A DNA stretch of 64,000 nucleotides, from NCBI GenBank assembly GCA_019685555.1, contig JABFQN010000002.1:1-64000 (forward strand), in the 5' to 3' direction. A model generated the notes under the pieces. It worked only from the letters and a program-made list of their open reading frames with translations, was not told the DNA's origin and did no database searches. Positions 24,268 through 32,707 of the stretch are shown piece by piece. The stretch's first letter is position 1, and each line of letters opens with the position of its first letter. A program made the translations under genes and the position numbers. The stretch comes from Candidatus Bathyarchaeota archaeon A05DMB-3 (lineage in GTDB: Archaea; Thermoproteota; Bathyarchaeia; Bathyarchaeales; Bathycorpusculaceae).

Positions 24268-25173
24268 ATGGTGTCCATAAAAGAACTTCCAAGGGAGGAG
24301 TATCTGCTTAAAGGACATGCAGCATGCGCTGGATGCGGTCCATCCATAGCTCTCCGCTTACTATTTAAAGCCTTGGGAAACAAAGTTTTCCTTGTTGTTC
24401 CCGCGTGTTGCACAACTGTTATTCAGGGTCCATATCCGTACACGTCTTTCGCTGTTCCCCTTCAAAACATGTTATTTGAGGCTACAGGTGCTACGGCGTC
24501 CGGAATTGCAGCTGCCCTTCGAATTCGCGGCTTAGAAGATATAACGGTTGTTGGATGGGCTGGTGATGGTGGAACAGTAGACATCGGCATCCAAGCCTTA
24601 TCTGGAGCTGCTGAAAGGGAAACAAACTTCATCTACATATGCTATGACAATGAAGCTTATGGCAATACTGGACTGCAGCGAAGCGGCGCCACTCCTTATG
24701 GCGCATGGACAACCACCACACCAACTGGTAAAAAAGAACGAAAGAAAAACATGCCCTTTATCATGGCTGCTCATAAAATACCCTACGTTGCAACAGCATG
24801 CCCCTCATACCCCACGGACTTCGTCAACAAACTTAGAAAAGCAAAGGAGATTAAAGGCACAAAATACATCCATGTGTTGGCGCCATGCCCCACCGGTTGG
24901 CGCTATGACTCAAGTAAAACTGTCGAAATTGGAAGGCTTGCGGTTCAAACAGGGATATGGGCGCTTTACGAGATTGAAAACGGCAAGTTTAGACTTAACT
25001 TTCCAAGTGACCGACTAGTGGATAAGGCAAAACGTAAACCAATAAAAGAATACTTATCCATGCAGGAAAGGTTCCGCCACCTTACAGAGGCTGAAATTGA
25101 GAAGATTCAAATGTGGATTGACGAAGACTGGGAGTATTATCGTAAACTAGCCTCCTCTGAAGCGTGTGTCTGA
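24268..25173 (+). CDS. porB: pyruvate:ferredoxin oxidoreductase, beta subunit
   Basis: 301 residues. Binds thiamine diphosphate (VGWAGDGGTVDIGIQAL with NEAYGNTGLQRSGATPYGAW) and a proximal [4Fe-4S] cluster through cysteines at HAACAGCGPS, PACCTT and the later APCPTGW. Six bp downstream of porA; ends the por operon before a separate promoter for Alba. Confidence 0.95.
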   Translation: MVSIKELPREEYLLKGHAACAGCGPSIALRLLFKALGNKVFLVVPACCTTVIQGPYPYTSFAVPLQNMLFEATGATASGIAAALRIRGLEDITVVGWAGDGGTVDIGIQALSGAAERETNFIYICYDNEAYGNTGLQRSGATPYGAWTTTTPTGKKERKKNMPFIMAAHKIPYVATACPSYPTDFVNKLRKAKEIKGTKYIHVLAPCPTGWRYDSSKTVEIGRLAVQTGIWALYEIENGKFRLNFPSDRLVDKAKRKPIKEYLSMQERFRHLTEAEIEKIQMWIDEDWEYYRKLASSEACV

Positions 25174-25267
25174 CCCAGCATCACACGGAAAAATATAAGA
25201 ATCCCAAAGATTATGGTATAGACTGTTGCACCGCCATCACCAGTCAAAACAGTAAAGGAGGTAGAAT

Positions 25268-25597
25268 ATGTCAGAGGAAAAGCAGAAGAAACCTGCAAAA
25301 GAAGAGAAAACTTCAAAACCGACACAGACAAACGAGAACATAGTGCTCATCGGCAAGAAACCAATAATGAACTACGTGGTTGCCTGCCTAACATTCTTCA
25401 ATTCTGGCGCGCAAAAAGTTGTTATAAAAGCTAGGGGACGGGCAATCAGCAGGGCAGTCGACACCGTTGAACTTTTAAGACGGGCTTTTGTTAAAGACCT
25501 ACAGCTTAAGGACATCTCAATAGGCACAGAAGAAGTCACTCGCGGAGAGGGACAGAAAACTAACGTTTCAACCATCGAGATAACAGTGGCAAAATAG
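25268..25597 (+). CDS. albA: Alba chromatin/RNA-binding protein
   Basis: 109 residues: a Lys-rich, disordered N-terminal tail (about 22 residues) and then the Alba fold IVLIGKKPIMNYVVACLTFF, KVVIKARGRAISRAVDTVEL. The GKKP lysines are the nucleic-acid contacts whose acetylation or methylation is known in other archaea. It coats DNA and binds RNA as a dimer. AAAGGAGGTAG before the ATG is a strong ribosome binding site. Tail length is longer than in Sulfolobus Alba. Confidence 0.93.
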   Translation: MSEEKQKKPAKEEKTSKPTQTNENIVLIGKKPIMNYVVACLTFFNSGAQKVVIKARGRAISRAVDTVELLRRAFVKDLQLKDISIGTEEVTRGEGQKTNVSTIEITVAK

Positions 25598-25687
25598 GAA
25601 AAACTCCAAATCTTCCCAAGTATAGCACATGCTTTCATCAAACTTATTGCAGATTCTAAATTTTGTTTTCAAATATCTTAACAGATA

Positions 25688-25697
25688 ATTATATAAA
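25688..25697 (+). promoter_or_regulatory. TATA box of the class III aminotransferase
   Basis: TTATATAAAA centred about 32 bp upstream of ATG 25725, so the transcript would be nearly leaderless. Confidence 0.6.
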
Positions 25698-25724
25698 ACC
25701 AGTTTTCCTAAATGGTTAAATCCT

Positions 25725-27074
25725 ATGGTGAGGCATATGGCGACTCATCCAAAAATTGTTGTAACTCCTCCCGGACCAAAAGCCAGGGAACTTGTAAAAA
25801 AGGATGAAAGGCTTATTTCGCCGTCTTATGTGCGTTTCTATCCTCTCGTCGTTGAGTCTGGTGAAGGCTACATAATCAGGGATGTTGATGGAAACGAGTA
25901 CATAGACTTCAACTCTGGGTTAGCATGCCTTAATGTTGGGCATAACCATCCCAAAGTAATTGAAGCAATAAAAAAACAGTGTGACCGCTTTCTCCACTAT
26001 TCTAACACAGATTTTTACTATAACGAGGTTATTGCGCTGGCAGAAAAACTTACAGAAATCACGCCTGGAAGTTTTGAAAAGAAAGTTTTCTTCGGTAACA
26101 GTGGAACAGAGGCTGTTGAAGCGGCGATTAAGCTGGCAAAGTGGCATACGCGGAAACAGCTTTTCATAAGTTTCATAAACGCTTTTCACGGGCGCACTAT
26201 TGGCTCCTTGTCCTTCACAGCCAGCAAACCAGCTCAAAGACGATATTTCTTTCCCTTAATGCCCGGCGTAACCCATGTTCCATACCCCTACTGTTACCGA
26301 TGCCCCTTCAAACAAACCTACCCCGACTGCCATTACTGGTGCATCGACTTCATAGACGAGTTTGTGCTTCAGAAGTATGCCCCTCCAGAGGATGTTGCAG
26401 CAATAATTTTTGAACCCATCCAAGGCGAAGGGGGATACGTCGTTCCACCACCCGAATACTTCAAACTCTTGAAGAAACTTGCGGACAAATACGGTATTCT
26501 GTTAATAGATGACGAAGTGCAAGCTGGTATGGGTAGAACCGGAAAGTGGTTTGCCATCGAACATTGGAATGTAGAACCAGACATACTTTGCAGTGCAAAA
26601 GCACTGGCTTCCGGACTGCCTTTGGGAGCAACAATTGCAAAGGCCAAAATAATGGATTGGACGGGCGGTTCCCATGCAAGCACTTTCGGGGGAAACCCGC
26701 TTTCCTGTGCTGCTGCAATGGCTGTGATTAATGTGATTAAAGAGGAGAGGCTTCTGGAAAACGCCACGAAACAGGGAACATATATTCTAAAAAGACTTGA
26801 GGAGTTAAGGGAGAAAAGCGATATAGTTGGCGATGTTAGAGGAAAAGGCTTGATGATAGGCATGGAACTCGTAACGGATAAAGAAAGCAAAAAACCAGCG
26901 CCGGACAAGGCAAATGAAATTATGATACGTTCATGGAAACGGGGAGTTGCGGTAATCACTTGCGGAGTTTCCACGATAAGAATTATGCCGCCCCTCAACA
27001 TATCAGGAGAACTTGTGGACCCAGCGCTGAACATAATTGAAGACGTCGTAAAAGAAGTTGAAAAGGAAAAATAG
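25725..27074 (+). CDS. class III aminotransferase or amino-acid racemase
   Basis: 449 residues. PLP enzyme of the ornithine/4-aminobutyrate aminotransferase group. Seen: NSGLACLNVGHNHPKVIEAI, FFGNSGTEAVEAAIKLAKW, AFHGRTIGSLSFTASK, IFEPIQGEGGYVVPP, LLIDDEVQAGMGRTGKWFA and the PLP lysine in CSAKALASGLPLGA. An insert with four cysteines (YCYRCPFKQTYPDCHYWC) is typical of the archaeal subgroup whose Pyrococcus members include amino-acid racemases as well as ornithine aminotransferase. The exact reaction is thus open. ATG 25737 is a second possible start. Confidence 0.85.
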   Translation: MVRHMATHPKIVVTPPGPKARELVKKDERLISPSYVRFYPLVVESGEGYIIRDVDGNEYIDFNSGLACLNVGHNHPKVIEAIKKQCDRFLHYSNTDFYYNEVIALAEKLTEITPGSFEKKVFFGNSGTEAVEAAIKLAKWHTRKQLFISFINAFHGRTIGSLSFTASKPAQRRYFFPLMPGVTHVPYPYCYRCPFKQTYPDCHYWCIDFIDEFVLQKYAPPEDVAAIIFEPIQGEGGYVVPPPEYFKLLKKLADKYGILLIDDEVQAGMGRTGKWFAIEHWNVEPDILCSAKALASGLPLGATIAKAKIMDWTGGSHASTFGGNPLSCAAAMAVINVIKEERLLENATKQGTYILKRLEELREKSDIVGDVRGKGLMIGMELVTDKESKKPAPDKANEIMIRSWKRGVAVITCGVSTIRIMPPLNISGELVDPALNIIEDVVKEVEKEK

Positions 27075-27091
27075 GCTGAAAGAGCATACTT

Positions 27092-27520
27092 ATGAAAATC
27101 CGAAGGCTTAACATAAACGACTATTGGGAACTAATCAGACTTTGGTCAAAGGCTGGACTGCCTTTCAAACCAAAGGGAAGAGACAGCCATGGATCCATAG
27201 CCAAACAAATGGAGGCAAACCCCGACTTCTTCATAGGAGCCTTTGAAAATGAAAAGCTTATCGGCGCTGTCATTGCTAGTTGCGACACGCGAAAAGGATG
27301 GATAAACCGCTTAGCCGTTGACCCCGATTTTAGACATCGCGGCGTCGCAAAGGCTCTAATAGCCGAAGCTGAAAAAGCACTTAGGCGACGGGGAATCAGA
27401 ATTTTCTGCGCTTTGATTGAAAACTCCAACAGTGCGTCTAAGGAACTTTTTAGAAAGTGCGGTTATGTTGAGCATCATGACATAATTTATTTTAGCAAGC
27501 GCGACAGCAACGACGTCTAG
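27092..27520 (+). CDS. GNAT family N-acetyltransferase
   Basis: 142 residues. WINRLAVDPDFRHRGVAKAL is motif A (acetyl-CoA pyrophosphate loop); ALIENSNSASKELFRKCGYVE is motif B. Transfers acetyl from acetyl-CoA to an amine on a small molecule, peptide or protein; substrate not readable. In the same direction as the class III aminotransferase, 17 bp downstream and likely cotranscribed; acetylation of that enzyme's amino-acid product is an untested possibility. Confidence 0.82.
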   Translation: MKIRRLNINDYWELIRLWSKAGLPFKPKGRDSHGSIAKQMEANPDFFIGAFENEKLIGAVIASCDTRKGWINRLAVDPDFRHRGVAKALIAEAEKALRRRGIRIFCALIENSNSASKELFRKCGYVEHHDIIYFSKRDSNDV

Positions 27521-27526
27521 CCTAAA

Positions 27527-28822
27527 TTACGCTTCTCTCTGTTCAGGTTTTGGTTCATGCACAAAGAAAAGCACCAAGGCTGCTGAGGGTATAGCTAAAA
27601 CCATCACCAAGAGAAATGGAAGCTGTGGAAAAAACAAATCATATAACAATCCTCCCATTGCGCCTCCTATAGCCATAGCGATATAAGTGAAGAAGTTCAT
27701 TGAACCCGTAACTTTCCCACGGTGCTCTTGGGGAACCAAGTCCGCGAACAACGACTGGTATGAAGAAAACCCTAAAAGCATTGAAAAACCTACAAGAGGC
27801 ATTGCTATAAAAAGGGTTGGATAGCTTCCGTAAATAAAGAGGAGAATTGCAGGAAACGTTAAAAGTTGCGAAATTATTAGGGGGATTTTTCTTCCAGCTT
27901 TGTCAATAAGCTTTCCGGCTGGAATGGCGGAAATCACCATACAAAGGAAAAGGGCCGTCATGGCATATCCCCATTTAATGCGGGCAAGTTGAAGCGCTGG
28001 GTCCTCTTGAGGAGGGATACCCGGTGTTGGGGCTCCTCCGATTTGCAAGGCGTAGAAAGCGTAAACTAGGAAGAGCGTTTGAATCATGGCGGATGATGAA
28101 CGCATCATCAGCTCCGAAAGGAACAAGAAAAGCATTGAGCGGGGTACAATTTTCCAAACGTTTATTCCGTCCTTTAAAGCTCTCGGGTAGGAGTGAAGGG
28201 CGTCTTTAAGGCTTAGCTTTTCCACGGTTTTCATGCTTTCTTTCAGCTTTAGCCGCACAATGGCTGCTGACAGATAGAATACCACTACAATTGTGTAGGC
28301 TATTCGCATTCCCCACTCGGAACCGAAATTGGCTACTAAAAGAAGGGCGACTATGGGCGCTGGGGTTGTTGAAACACTCATTATTAGGTTTAGGATAGAG
28401 AATCCTATCCCCCGCTTTTCAGGCGGTAAGGAGTCAGCCATCATAGCGTTTAATGCCGGCTGATAGAGGAGGCAAATGTTTTGCAAAACCCCTCCAATTA
28501 GAATGTAGTGCCAGCTTGGAGCAGCAGCATAAAAAATAAAGGAGAGGGCAACACCGAAGGTTAATGTTGATATAAGCCAACGTCTCCCATATTTGTCTGC
28601 TAAATAGCCTCCAGGAAATTGGACAGATGCTAAGGCGAGCAGTGAAGCGAAAGTTATTAGTCCCAAGATTGATGGGCTTCCACCTAGCTGGATAACGTAG
28701 TCAGGATAGTAGGTTCCGGGAAGCTCCCCAGCAAAGTCCATTAAAATCCAGCTTATGATAAGAATTAGATAGTTTCCTCGAAAGAAAGAGAATTCGGTTT
28801 TAATTTTGTCTTTTAATGTCAA
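27527..28822 (-). CDS. MFS transporter
   Basis: About 431 residues with some twelve hydrophobic helices. PGGYLADKYGRRWLI in the loop between helices 2 and 3, and PAGKLIDKAGRKIPLI in the matching loop of the second half, are the major facilitator signatures. Substrate unknown. GATGAGGAG lies seven bases before TTG 28822, so that start is preferred to the ATG at 28837, which is itself part of the ribosome binding site. Follows the pyruvate-kinase C-domain gene by 28 bp. Confidence 0.85.
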   Translation of the reverse strand: MTLKDKIKTEFSFFRGNYLILIISWILMDFAGELPGTYYPDYVIQLGGSPSILGLITFASLLALASVQFPGGYLADKYGRRWLISTLTFGVALSFIFYAAAPSWHYILIGGVLQNICLLYQPALNAMMADSLPPEKRGIGFSILNLIMSVSTTPAPIVALLLVANFGSEWGMRIAYTIVVVFYLSAAIVRLKLKESMKTVEKLSLKDALHSYPRALKDGINVWKIVPRSMLFLFLSELMMRSSSAMIQTLFLVYAFYALQIGGAPTPGIPPQEDPALQLARIKWGYAMTALFLCMVISAIPAGKLIDKAGRKIPLIISQLLTFPAILLFIYGSYPTLFIAMPLVGFSMLLGFSSYQSLFADLVPQEHRGKVTGSMNFFTYIAMAIGGAMGGLLYDLFFPQLPFLLVMVLAIPSAALVLFFVHEPKPEQREA

Positions 28823-28850
28823 CCCGTGGCTCCTCATCGGTTCTAATGCT

Positions 28851-29426
28851 TTAGAAGTTGGTCGGTTTCGCTATCACTTCCTTTATCTTTAGGTTAAGAA
28901 ATCTGGCGGTGTTAGCTGAGTATATGCGGAGGGCTGTGTCTGCGCCTCTACCGGTTCCTGCAATGGCTACGATGTCCTTGTCTTCAGGGATTAGACCAGC
29001 GTCTGCCGCCATAAGTGTTATTTCTACGCATACTTTTGTTCCTTCGCCCATGCGCCTAAGGGTGTGGGCTATCAGTTCTAAAGCCTGTGTTGTGCCTAAA
29101 TCTTTTCGAATTGCTCGTTCCACACTGCTTAAGGCGTGGGTTCCCGTGAAAATTTTCGCGCCGTTCTGCAGAATTTCCTTCCTAAACTCTTCTTTTAATT
29201 CATTTTCTCCTGGATGCTGGAAACCGAAACAGTGGGTTACTACAACAACGTTGTATCCTTTAAAGATTTTTGATGCTTTTGCTCCTGTTTCACCGGTTGT
29301 AGAGGCAACCACGATATCCCTTATTTCTTCCTTTTCAACGTACTCCTTAACCATTTTCAACAAAATGTCGGTGTTTTGTTTCCCAGCTGTATTAAAGTAT
29401 GCAACTTTCTTTTCAGCGAAACTCAT
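28851..29426 (-). CDS. stand-alone pyruvate kinase C-terminal (alpha/beta) domain protein
   Basis: 191 residues. KQNTDILLKMVKEYVEKEEI, VVASTTGETGAKASKIF and VVVTHCFGFQHPGENELKEE are recognisable as the pyruvate kinase alpha/beta domain, without the catalytic barrel. In pyruvate kinase this domain binds allosteric effectors; archaeal stand-alone versions have no settled role. ATG 29426 is preceded by GGGATGG and overlaps the end of nob1. It may be a sensor for a phosphorylated metabolite. Confidence 0.8.
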   Translation of the reverse strand: MSFAEKKVAYFNTAGKQNTDILLKMVKEYVEKEEIRDIVVASTTGETGAKASKIFKGYNVVVVTHCFGFQHPGENELKEEFRKEILQNGAKIFTGTHALSSVERAIRKDLGTTQALELIAHTLRRMGEGTKVCVEITLMAADAGLIPEDKDIVAIAGTGRGADTALRIYSANTARFLNLKIKEVIAKPTNF

Positions 29427-29973
29427 TTCCATCCCCTTGCGTTTTTATCTTTTGCAAGGTTTTTCTTAACGGTTTCCTTTTCAATTCTGTACCGCAAACG
29501 CGGCATCTTCGGGATTTATAGTCAGCTGGATATTTCCTGCGGCAAGCTGGACAGTATCTAATCCATTTTAGTGGGAGGCGTATGCCAAAGGTTGCGAGGG
29601 AGGCGAACTCTATGCCTAAATGTTTAGCCACATTTTGTATGGAATAGTCGTCTGTGGCTATCAGAGGCGTGTACCCTTGCATTTTCAACTGTAGAGCTAG
29701 TGCTAAAACTTGTAAGTCTGTTTCTGAAAGGAAAAATACATCTCCGACAGCGTTTGCTGAAGCCTTAACTCTTTCAAGAAAGATATTCTCCGGCGTTTGA
29801 ACCTTCAATCTTCTGTTTTCAACCGCGGTTTTGAACCGCACCCAAGCCATAGAGCTTCCCGCGACTTCCTCTCTAACCATTGGAACGGTATATTGTTCTT
29901 CACTTATTGAGGAAGGGTCAAATCCTGCCACAAAGGCTGAAGTGTCTAAAACTACAACCTTTTTTCCGGAAAT
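29413..29973 (-). CDS. nob1: rRNA maturation endonuclease Nob1 (unusual start)
   Basis: About 186 residues. PIN-domain nuclease that trims the 3' end of 16S rRNA. The catalytic aspartates lie in VVVLDTSAFVAGFD, SETDLQVLALAL and PLIATDDYSIQNVA; a zinc ribbon (YCPACRRKYPADYKSRRCRVCG) follows. The first aspartate lies upstream of any ATG, GTG or TTG in frame. Either translation begins at ATT 29971-29973, just after the nadK stop, or the A6 run at 29961-29966 (minus-strand A's) has one base too many, which would join the frame to a TTG inside the end of nadK. A start at GTG 29931 would drop the catalytic residue. Confidence 0.8.
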   Translation of the reverse strand: MSGKKVVVLDTSAFVAGFDPSSISEEQYTVPMVREEVAGSSMAWVRFKTAVENRRLKVQTPENIFLERVKASANAVGDVFFLSETDLQVLALALQLKMQGYTPLIATDDYSIQNVAKHLGIEFASLATFGIRLPLKWIRYCPACRRKYPADYKSRRCRVCGTELKRKPLRKTLQKIKTQGDGNEFR

Positions 29974-29978
29974 AGCCG

Positions 29979-30827
29979 TTAGATTTTTCCCCCAATTCCG
30001 CGGAATAGAAGTCGGCTTCTCAGTCGGTTGTAAAAGTTTTCTCGAAAACGTATGAAGGTTGTTTCGTTTTTGGAGCGCGTGACCGTTATGCTTTGGTTTT
30101 GGGATTCTACAACATGTTTATAGGCGCCGTCAACAACTGCAAGGACTTTTTTAGGTCTCAGAACCACCACTGTAATTTTAGAGTTAGCTGGAAAAACGAT
30201 TGAGCGTAGGACACTTAAAGAGCAGATGGGGGTTAAAACAAAAGCCTCAACAGAGGGGTCTAGAACGGGGCCTCCAGCTGAAAGCGAATAGCCAGTGGAG
30301 CCGGTTTGTGTGGCTATCATTACGCCATCTGCTTGACAGTCTAAGACTGGCTCGCCGTCTTTTGAGACCTTTGCATATAGTAGCTTCACTGGCTCGTCTA
30401 CTGTTATTAAGACTTCGTTTAGAGCGTCTGGAAGTTTAGTGTTGCCAGCAGTTATGGAGAGTTTTGCACATTTTTCTGTTAGGAATTCGCCTCTTAGGCA
30501 CTTGTCAACTGCCGTGAACATGTTTTTTGGTGGGGTTTCTGTTAGGAAACCTCGGACCCCCATGTTGATTGCCAGTATTGGGGGTTCTGGTTTTGGAAGT
30601 GCAACGCATGTCCTTAAGATTGTTCCATCTCCGCCAATTGTTATTATGAGGTCTGCTTTCATGTTCTCCAGAGGGCGGAAATCCCATCCTCTCTTCAGTT
30701 TTCCCTTCAACGTTTCTTCAACGTAAACCTTCAGTCCCTTTTTGTTTAGATATTCTGCTGTTTCTTCTGCAAGTTTTACGGCTTTCTTTTTGTCGAAACG
30801 CGCTACGATGCCGACGCTTTTAAACAC
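29979..30827 (-). CDS. nadK: NAD kinase
   Basis: 282 residues. Phosphorylates NAD+ to NADP+. LIITIGGDGTILRTCVALPK carries the GGDGT loop; ILAINMGVRGFLTE and the glycine-rich ATQTGSTGYSLSAGGPVLDP are the second signature. First gene of an operon nadK-nob1-PK_C-MFS. Divergent from aIF5A. Confidence 0.93.
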   Translation of the reverse strand: MFKSVGIVARFDKKKAVKLAEETAEYLNKKGLKVYVEETLKGKLKRGWDFRPLENMKADLIITIGGDGTILRTCVALPKPEPPILAINMGVRGFLTETPPKNMFTAVDKCLRGEFLTEKCAKLSITAGNTKLPDALNEVLITVDEPVKLLYAKVSKDGEPVLDCQADGVMIATQTGSTGYSLSAGGPVLDPSVEAFVLTPICSLSVLRSIVFPANSKITVVVLRPKKVLAVVDGAYKHVVESQNQSITVTRSKNETTFIRFRENFYNRLRSRLLFRGIGGKI

Positions 30828-30869
30828 TTTCTTCTCCCTTCGAAAGCAACAAAGGTTTGTTACCTTAAC

Positions 30870-30878
30870 TTATATATG
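30870..30878 (+). promoter_or_regulatory. TATA box of aIF5A
   Basis: TTATATATG, about 50 bp before the GTG start. The resulting leader of about 25 nt contains GGTGATGAT as ribosome binding site. Confidence 0.6.
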
Positions 30879-30925
30879 GGTGTTGTTTAAAATTGCTGTG
30901 GTGGAAACGTTAAGCTGGTGATGAT

Positions 30926-31318
30926 GTGAGCAAACCCGTTGATGTTGGAACCCTCCGCGAAGGCGGATACATTATTGTTGATGGCGAGCCGTGTCGAATA
31001 GTTGAAATAACAAAGTCTAAGCCGGGAAAACACGGCTCTGCAAAGGCGCGTATCGTAGCCATAGGCATCTTTGACGGAGTGAAAAGAAGCATTGTAAAGC
31101 CTGTGGACGCCAATGCTGAAGTGCCCATAATCGAGAAAAGAAGCGGGCAAGTCTTTGCTGTAACCCCCTCCAGCGTGCAGATAATGGACTTAGAAACCTA
31201 CGAATATCTTGACGCCCCTTATCCAGAAGAGGAGGATTTGAAGGCTAAACTGACGCCTGGAGTTGAAATCGAGTATTGGCGTATACTAGGCAAAGTGAAA
31301 ATTGTAAGGACAAAATAG
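30926..31318 (+). CDS. translation factor aIF5A
   Basis: 130 residues. The hypusine/deoxyhypusine lysine K35 lies in the loop SKPGKHGSAKAR; an SH3-like N-terminal barrel and an OB-fold C-terminal domain complete the protein. Relieves ribosome stalling at difficult peptide bonds such as polyproline. Start GTG with GGTGATGAT in front. Confidence 0.95.
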   Translation: MSKPVDVGTLREGGYIIVDGEPCRIVEITKSKPGKHGSAKARIVAIGIFDGVKRSIVKPVDANAEVPIIEKRSGQVFAVTPSSVQIMDLETYEYLDAPYPEEEDLKAKLTPGVEIEYWRILGKVKIVRTK

Positions 31319-31405
31319 GATAGCTACTCCTTTAGATTACCGAGGTCTTAGGTTTTTGAAGGCTTTTATGTAAAGTTAAAGGATGGAAGAACTGTTCAAA
31401 TTAGA

Positions 31406-31879
31406 ATGTTCCAACCACAAGACAAAGACAAACTTATTGAAATGTATGAATCTCTTTCCAGCGACGCTGTGCGCTGGGGCATGCCTCCTTACACAAGGGA
31501 AAGATTAGAAGAAGGCTGGTTTAGAAACCTCCAAAACATAACAGCAATAGCGGCTTTTCACGGAGATAAAATCGTTGGACATGCTCAAATTTTTAAATTT
31601 CCCCACTCAAGACGGAAGGGAACAGCGGACCTTCTCACGTATATTCATCAAGACTTTCAAGGTGTCGGTTTGGGCACCGCCATGCTCGCTAGGCTTATAG
31701 AGCTTGCAAAGAAAGAAGGACTGCATAGAATAGGCTTGCAAGTGGTGGTAGATAATAAGCCTGCTATTCACCTATACCAGAAAATGGGATTTAAAGTCGA
31801 AGGCGTTATGAAAGACGCTTATTTTGGCGGGGATGGAAAATATCACGACATGCTGGTTATGGGATTGCTGCTTGAATAA
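31406..31879 (+). CDS. GNAT family N-acetyltransferase
   Basis: 157 residues. LTYIHQDFQGVGLGTAMLAR is the acetyl-CoA loop and LQVVVDNKPAIHLYQKMGFK the second motif. The reading frame upstream of the ATG continues in a protein-like way (DGRTVQIR), which matches the usual first strand of GNAT proteins, but no standard start codon occurs there before a stop; the N-terminus may therefore be slightly longer than annotated. Substrate unknown; related to ribosomal-protein and phosphinothricin-type acetyltransferases. Confidence 0.82.
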   Translation: MFQPQDKDKLIEMYESLSSDAVRWGMPPYTRERLEEGWFRNLQNITAIAAFHGDKIVGHAQIFKFPHSRRKGTADLLTYIHQDFQGVGLGTAMLARLIELAKKEGLHRIGLQVVVDNKPAIHLYQKMGFKVEGVMKDAYFGGDGKYHDMLVMGLLLE

Positions 31880-31887
31880 GAAGCGTT

Positions 31888-32097
31888 TTATCCCCACCAT
31901 TCCCAGTTGAGTTTTTTGAAGCTTACATATAGGATTAGGAGGATGACTCCCCAGCTGAGGGCTATTGCTGCTGCTTCCAAGATTATGTTTGTCTCGCTTA
32001 GGAAGGTGTAGCTTGCCCAAGCGCTTAATCCACATAAACCCACAAGGATTAGAATAAATGTGGCACACTGGATTGCTCGTTCCCCAGTCAAGCTCAT
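31888..32097 (-). CDS. small two-helix membrane protein
   Basis: 69 residues with two hydrophobic segments: CATFILILVGLCGLSAW (residues about 11-27) and ILEAAAIALSWGVILLILYV (about 39-58), ending in a WEWWG tail. No family recognised. Its composition is that of a genuine membrane protein and it fills the space between two convergent genes, but small hydrophobic frames can arise by chance. Confidence 0.45.
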   Translation of the reverse strand: MSLTGERAIQCATFILILVGLCGLSAWASYTFLSETNIILEAAAIALSWGVILLILYVSFKKLNWEWWG

Positions 32098-32242
32098 CCA
32101 TCCGGCTAACTTTAGAGTTTGGCAAGTTTCGTTTTAAGGTTTTTCATTAACCTTATTTGGCTGTTTTGCATATACTCTTTTGAAGCCGATGATGCGAGAA
32201 GAGCCGTCTGAATTGTGAAGACCTCTGAGGAGAGCTGAGGCT

Positions 32243-32692
32243 TCACTCTACTGGAATCTCGTATTCATGCTTTCTTGGCAAACGAATCTCCAATATGCCC
32301 CTTTTAAAGCGAATTTCCATGCGGTCCATATAAACGGGAACTGGAATCCGCGTTTGACAATGGAATCTCTGAAACTCGCCTCTATAATGGGTTATGCCAA
32401 AATCGTCAAAACTTATTTTGCGTCTCATTTTGGCTGAAATCTCAATTGCGTCCTTGCCGACTGGTTTGACTTGTATGGTGTTTTGTTCAGCATATGGCAA
32501 GTCAACAGTCACTATGACTTCGTCACCGGTTACCATTATGTCGCGGAGGGGCTCCATGGAACATGTCCTACAATTCCAGCTGGGTCTCTCCATTAAGGTT
32601 TCTCTAACCCCTTCAGCCCAAGCCTCAAGGTTTTCAAGGTATTCATCTATTAAGTCGAAGATTGAACGTCTTCTCCTGTTGCTTGCTGACAT
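32243..32692 (-). CDS. small heat shock protein (Hsp20/alpha-crystallin)
   Basis: 149 residues. The alpha-crystallin domain covers about residues 48-145: DIMVTGDEVIVTVDLPYAEQ, AKMRRKIS, then RFKRGILEIRLPRKHE, with the GxLxI/L element. The RMEIRFKRGILEI strand normally binds the C-terminal I-x-I/V motif; the tail EIPVE serves here. Prevents aggregation of unfolded proteins. The N-terminal arm contains a CRTC pair that is not typical. Follows the PAC2 gene by 15 bp. Confidence 0.87.
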   Translation of the reverse strand: MSASNRRRRSIFDLIDEYLENLEAWAEGVRETLMERPSWNCRTCSMEPLRDIMVTGDEVIVTVDLPYAEQNTIQVKPVGKDAIEISAKMRRKISFDDFGITHYRGEFQRFHCQTRIPVPVYMDRMEIRFKRGILEIRLPRKHEYEIPVE

Positions 32693-32707
32693 CCCTAACC
32701 TCCCCTC

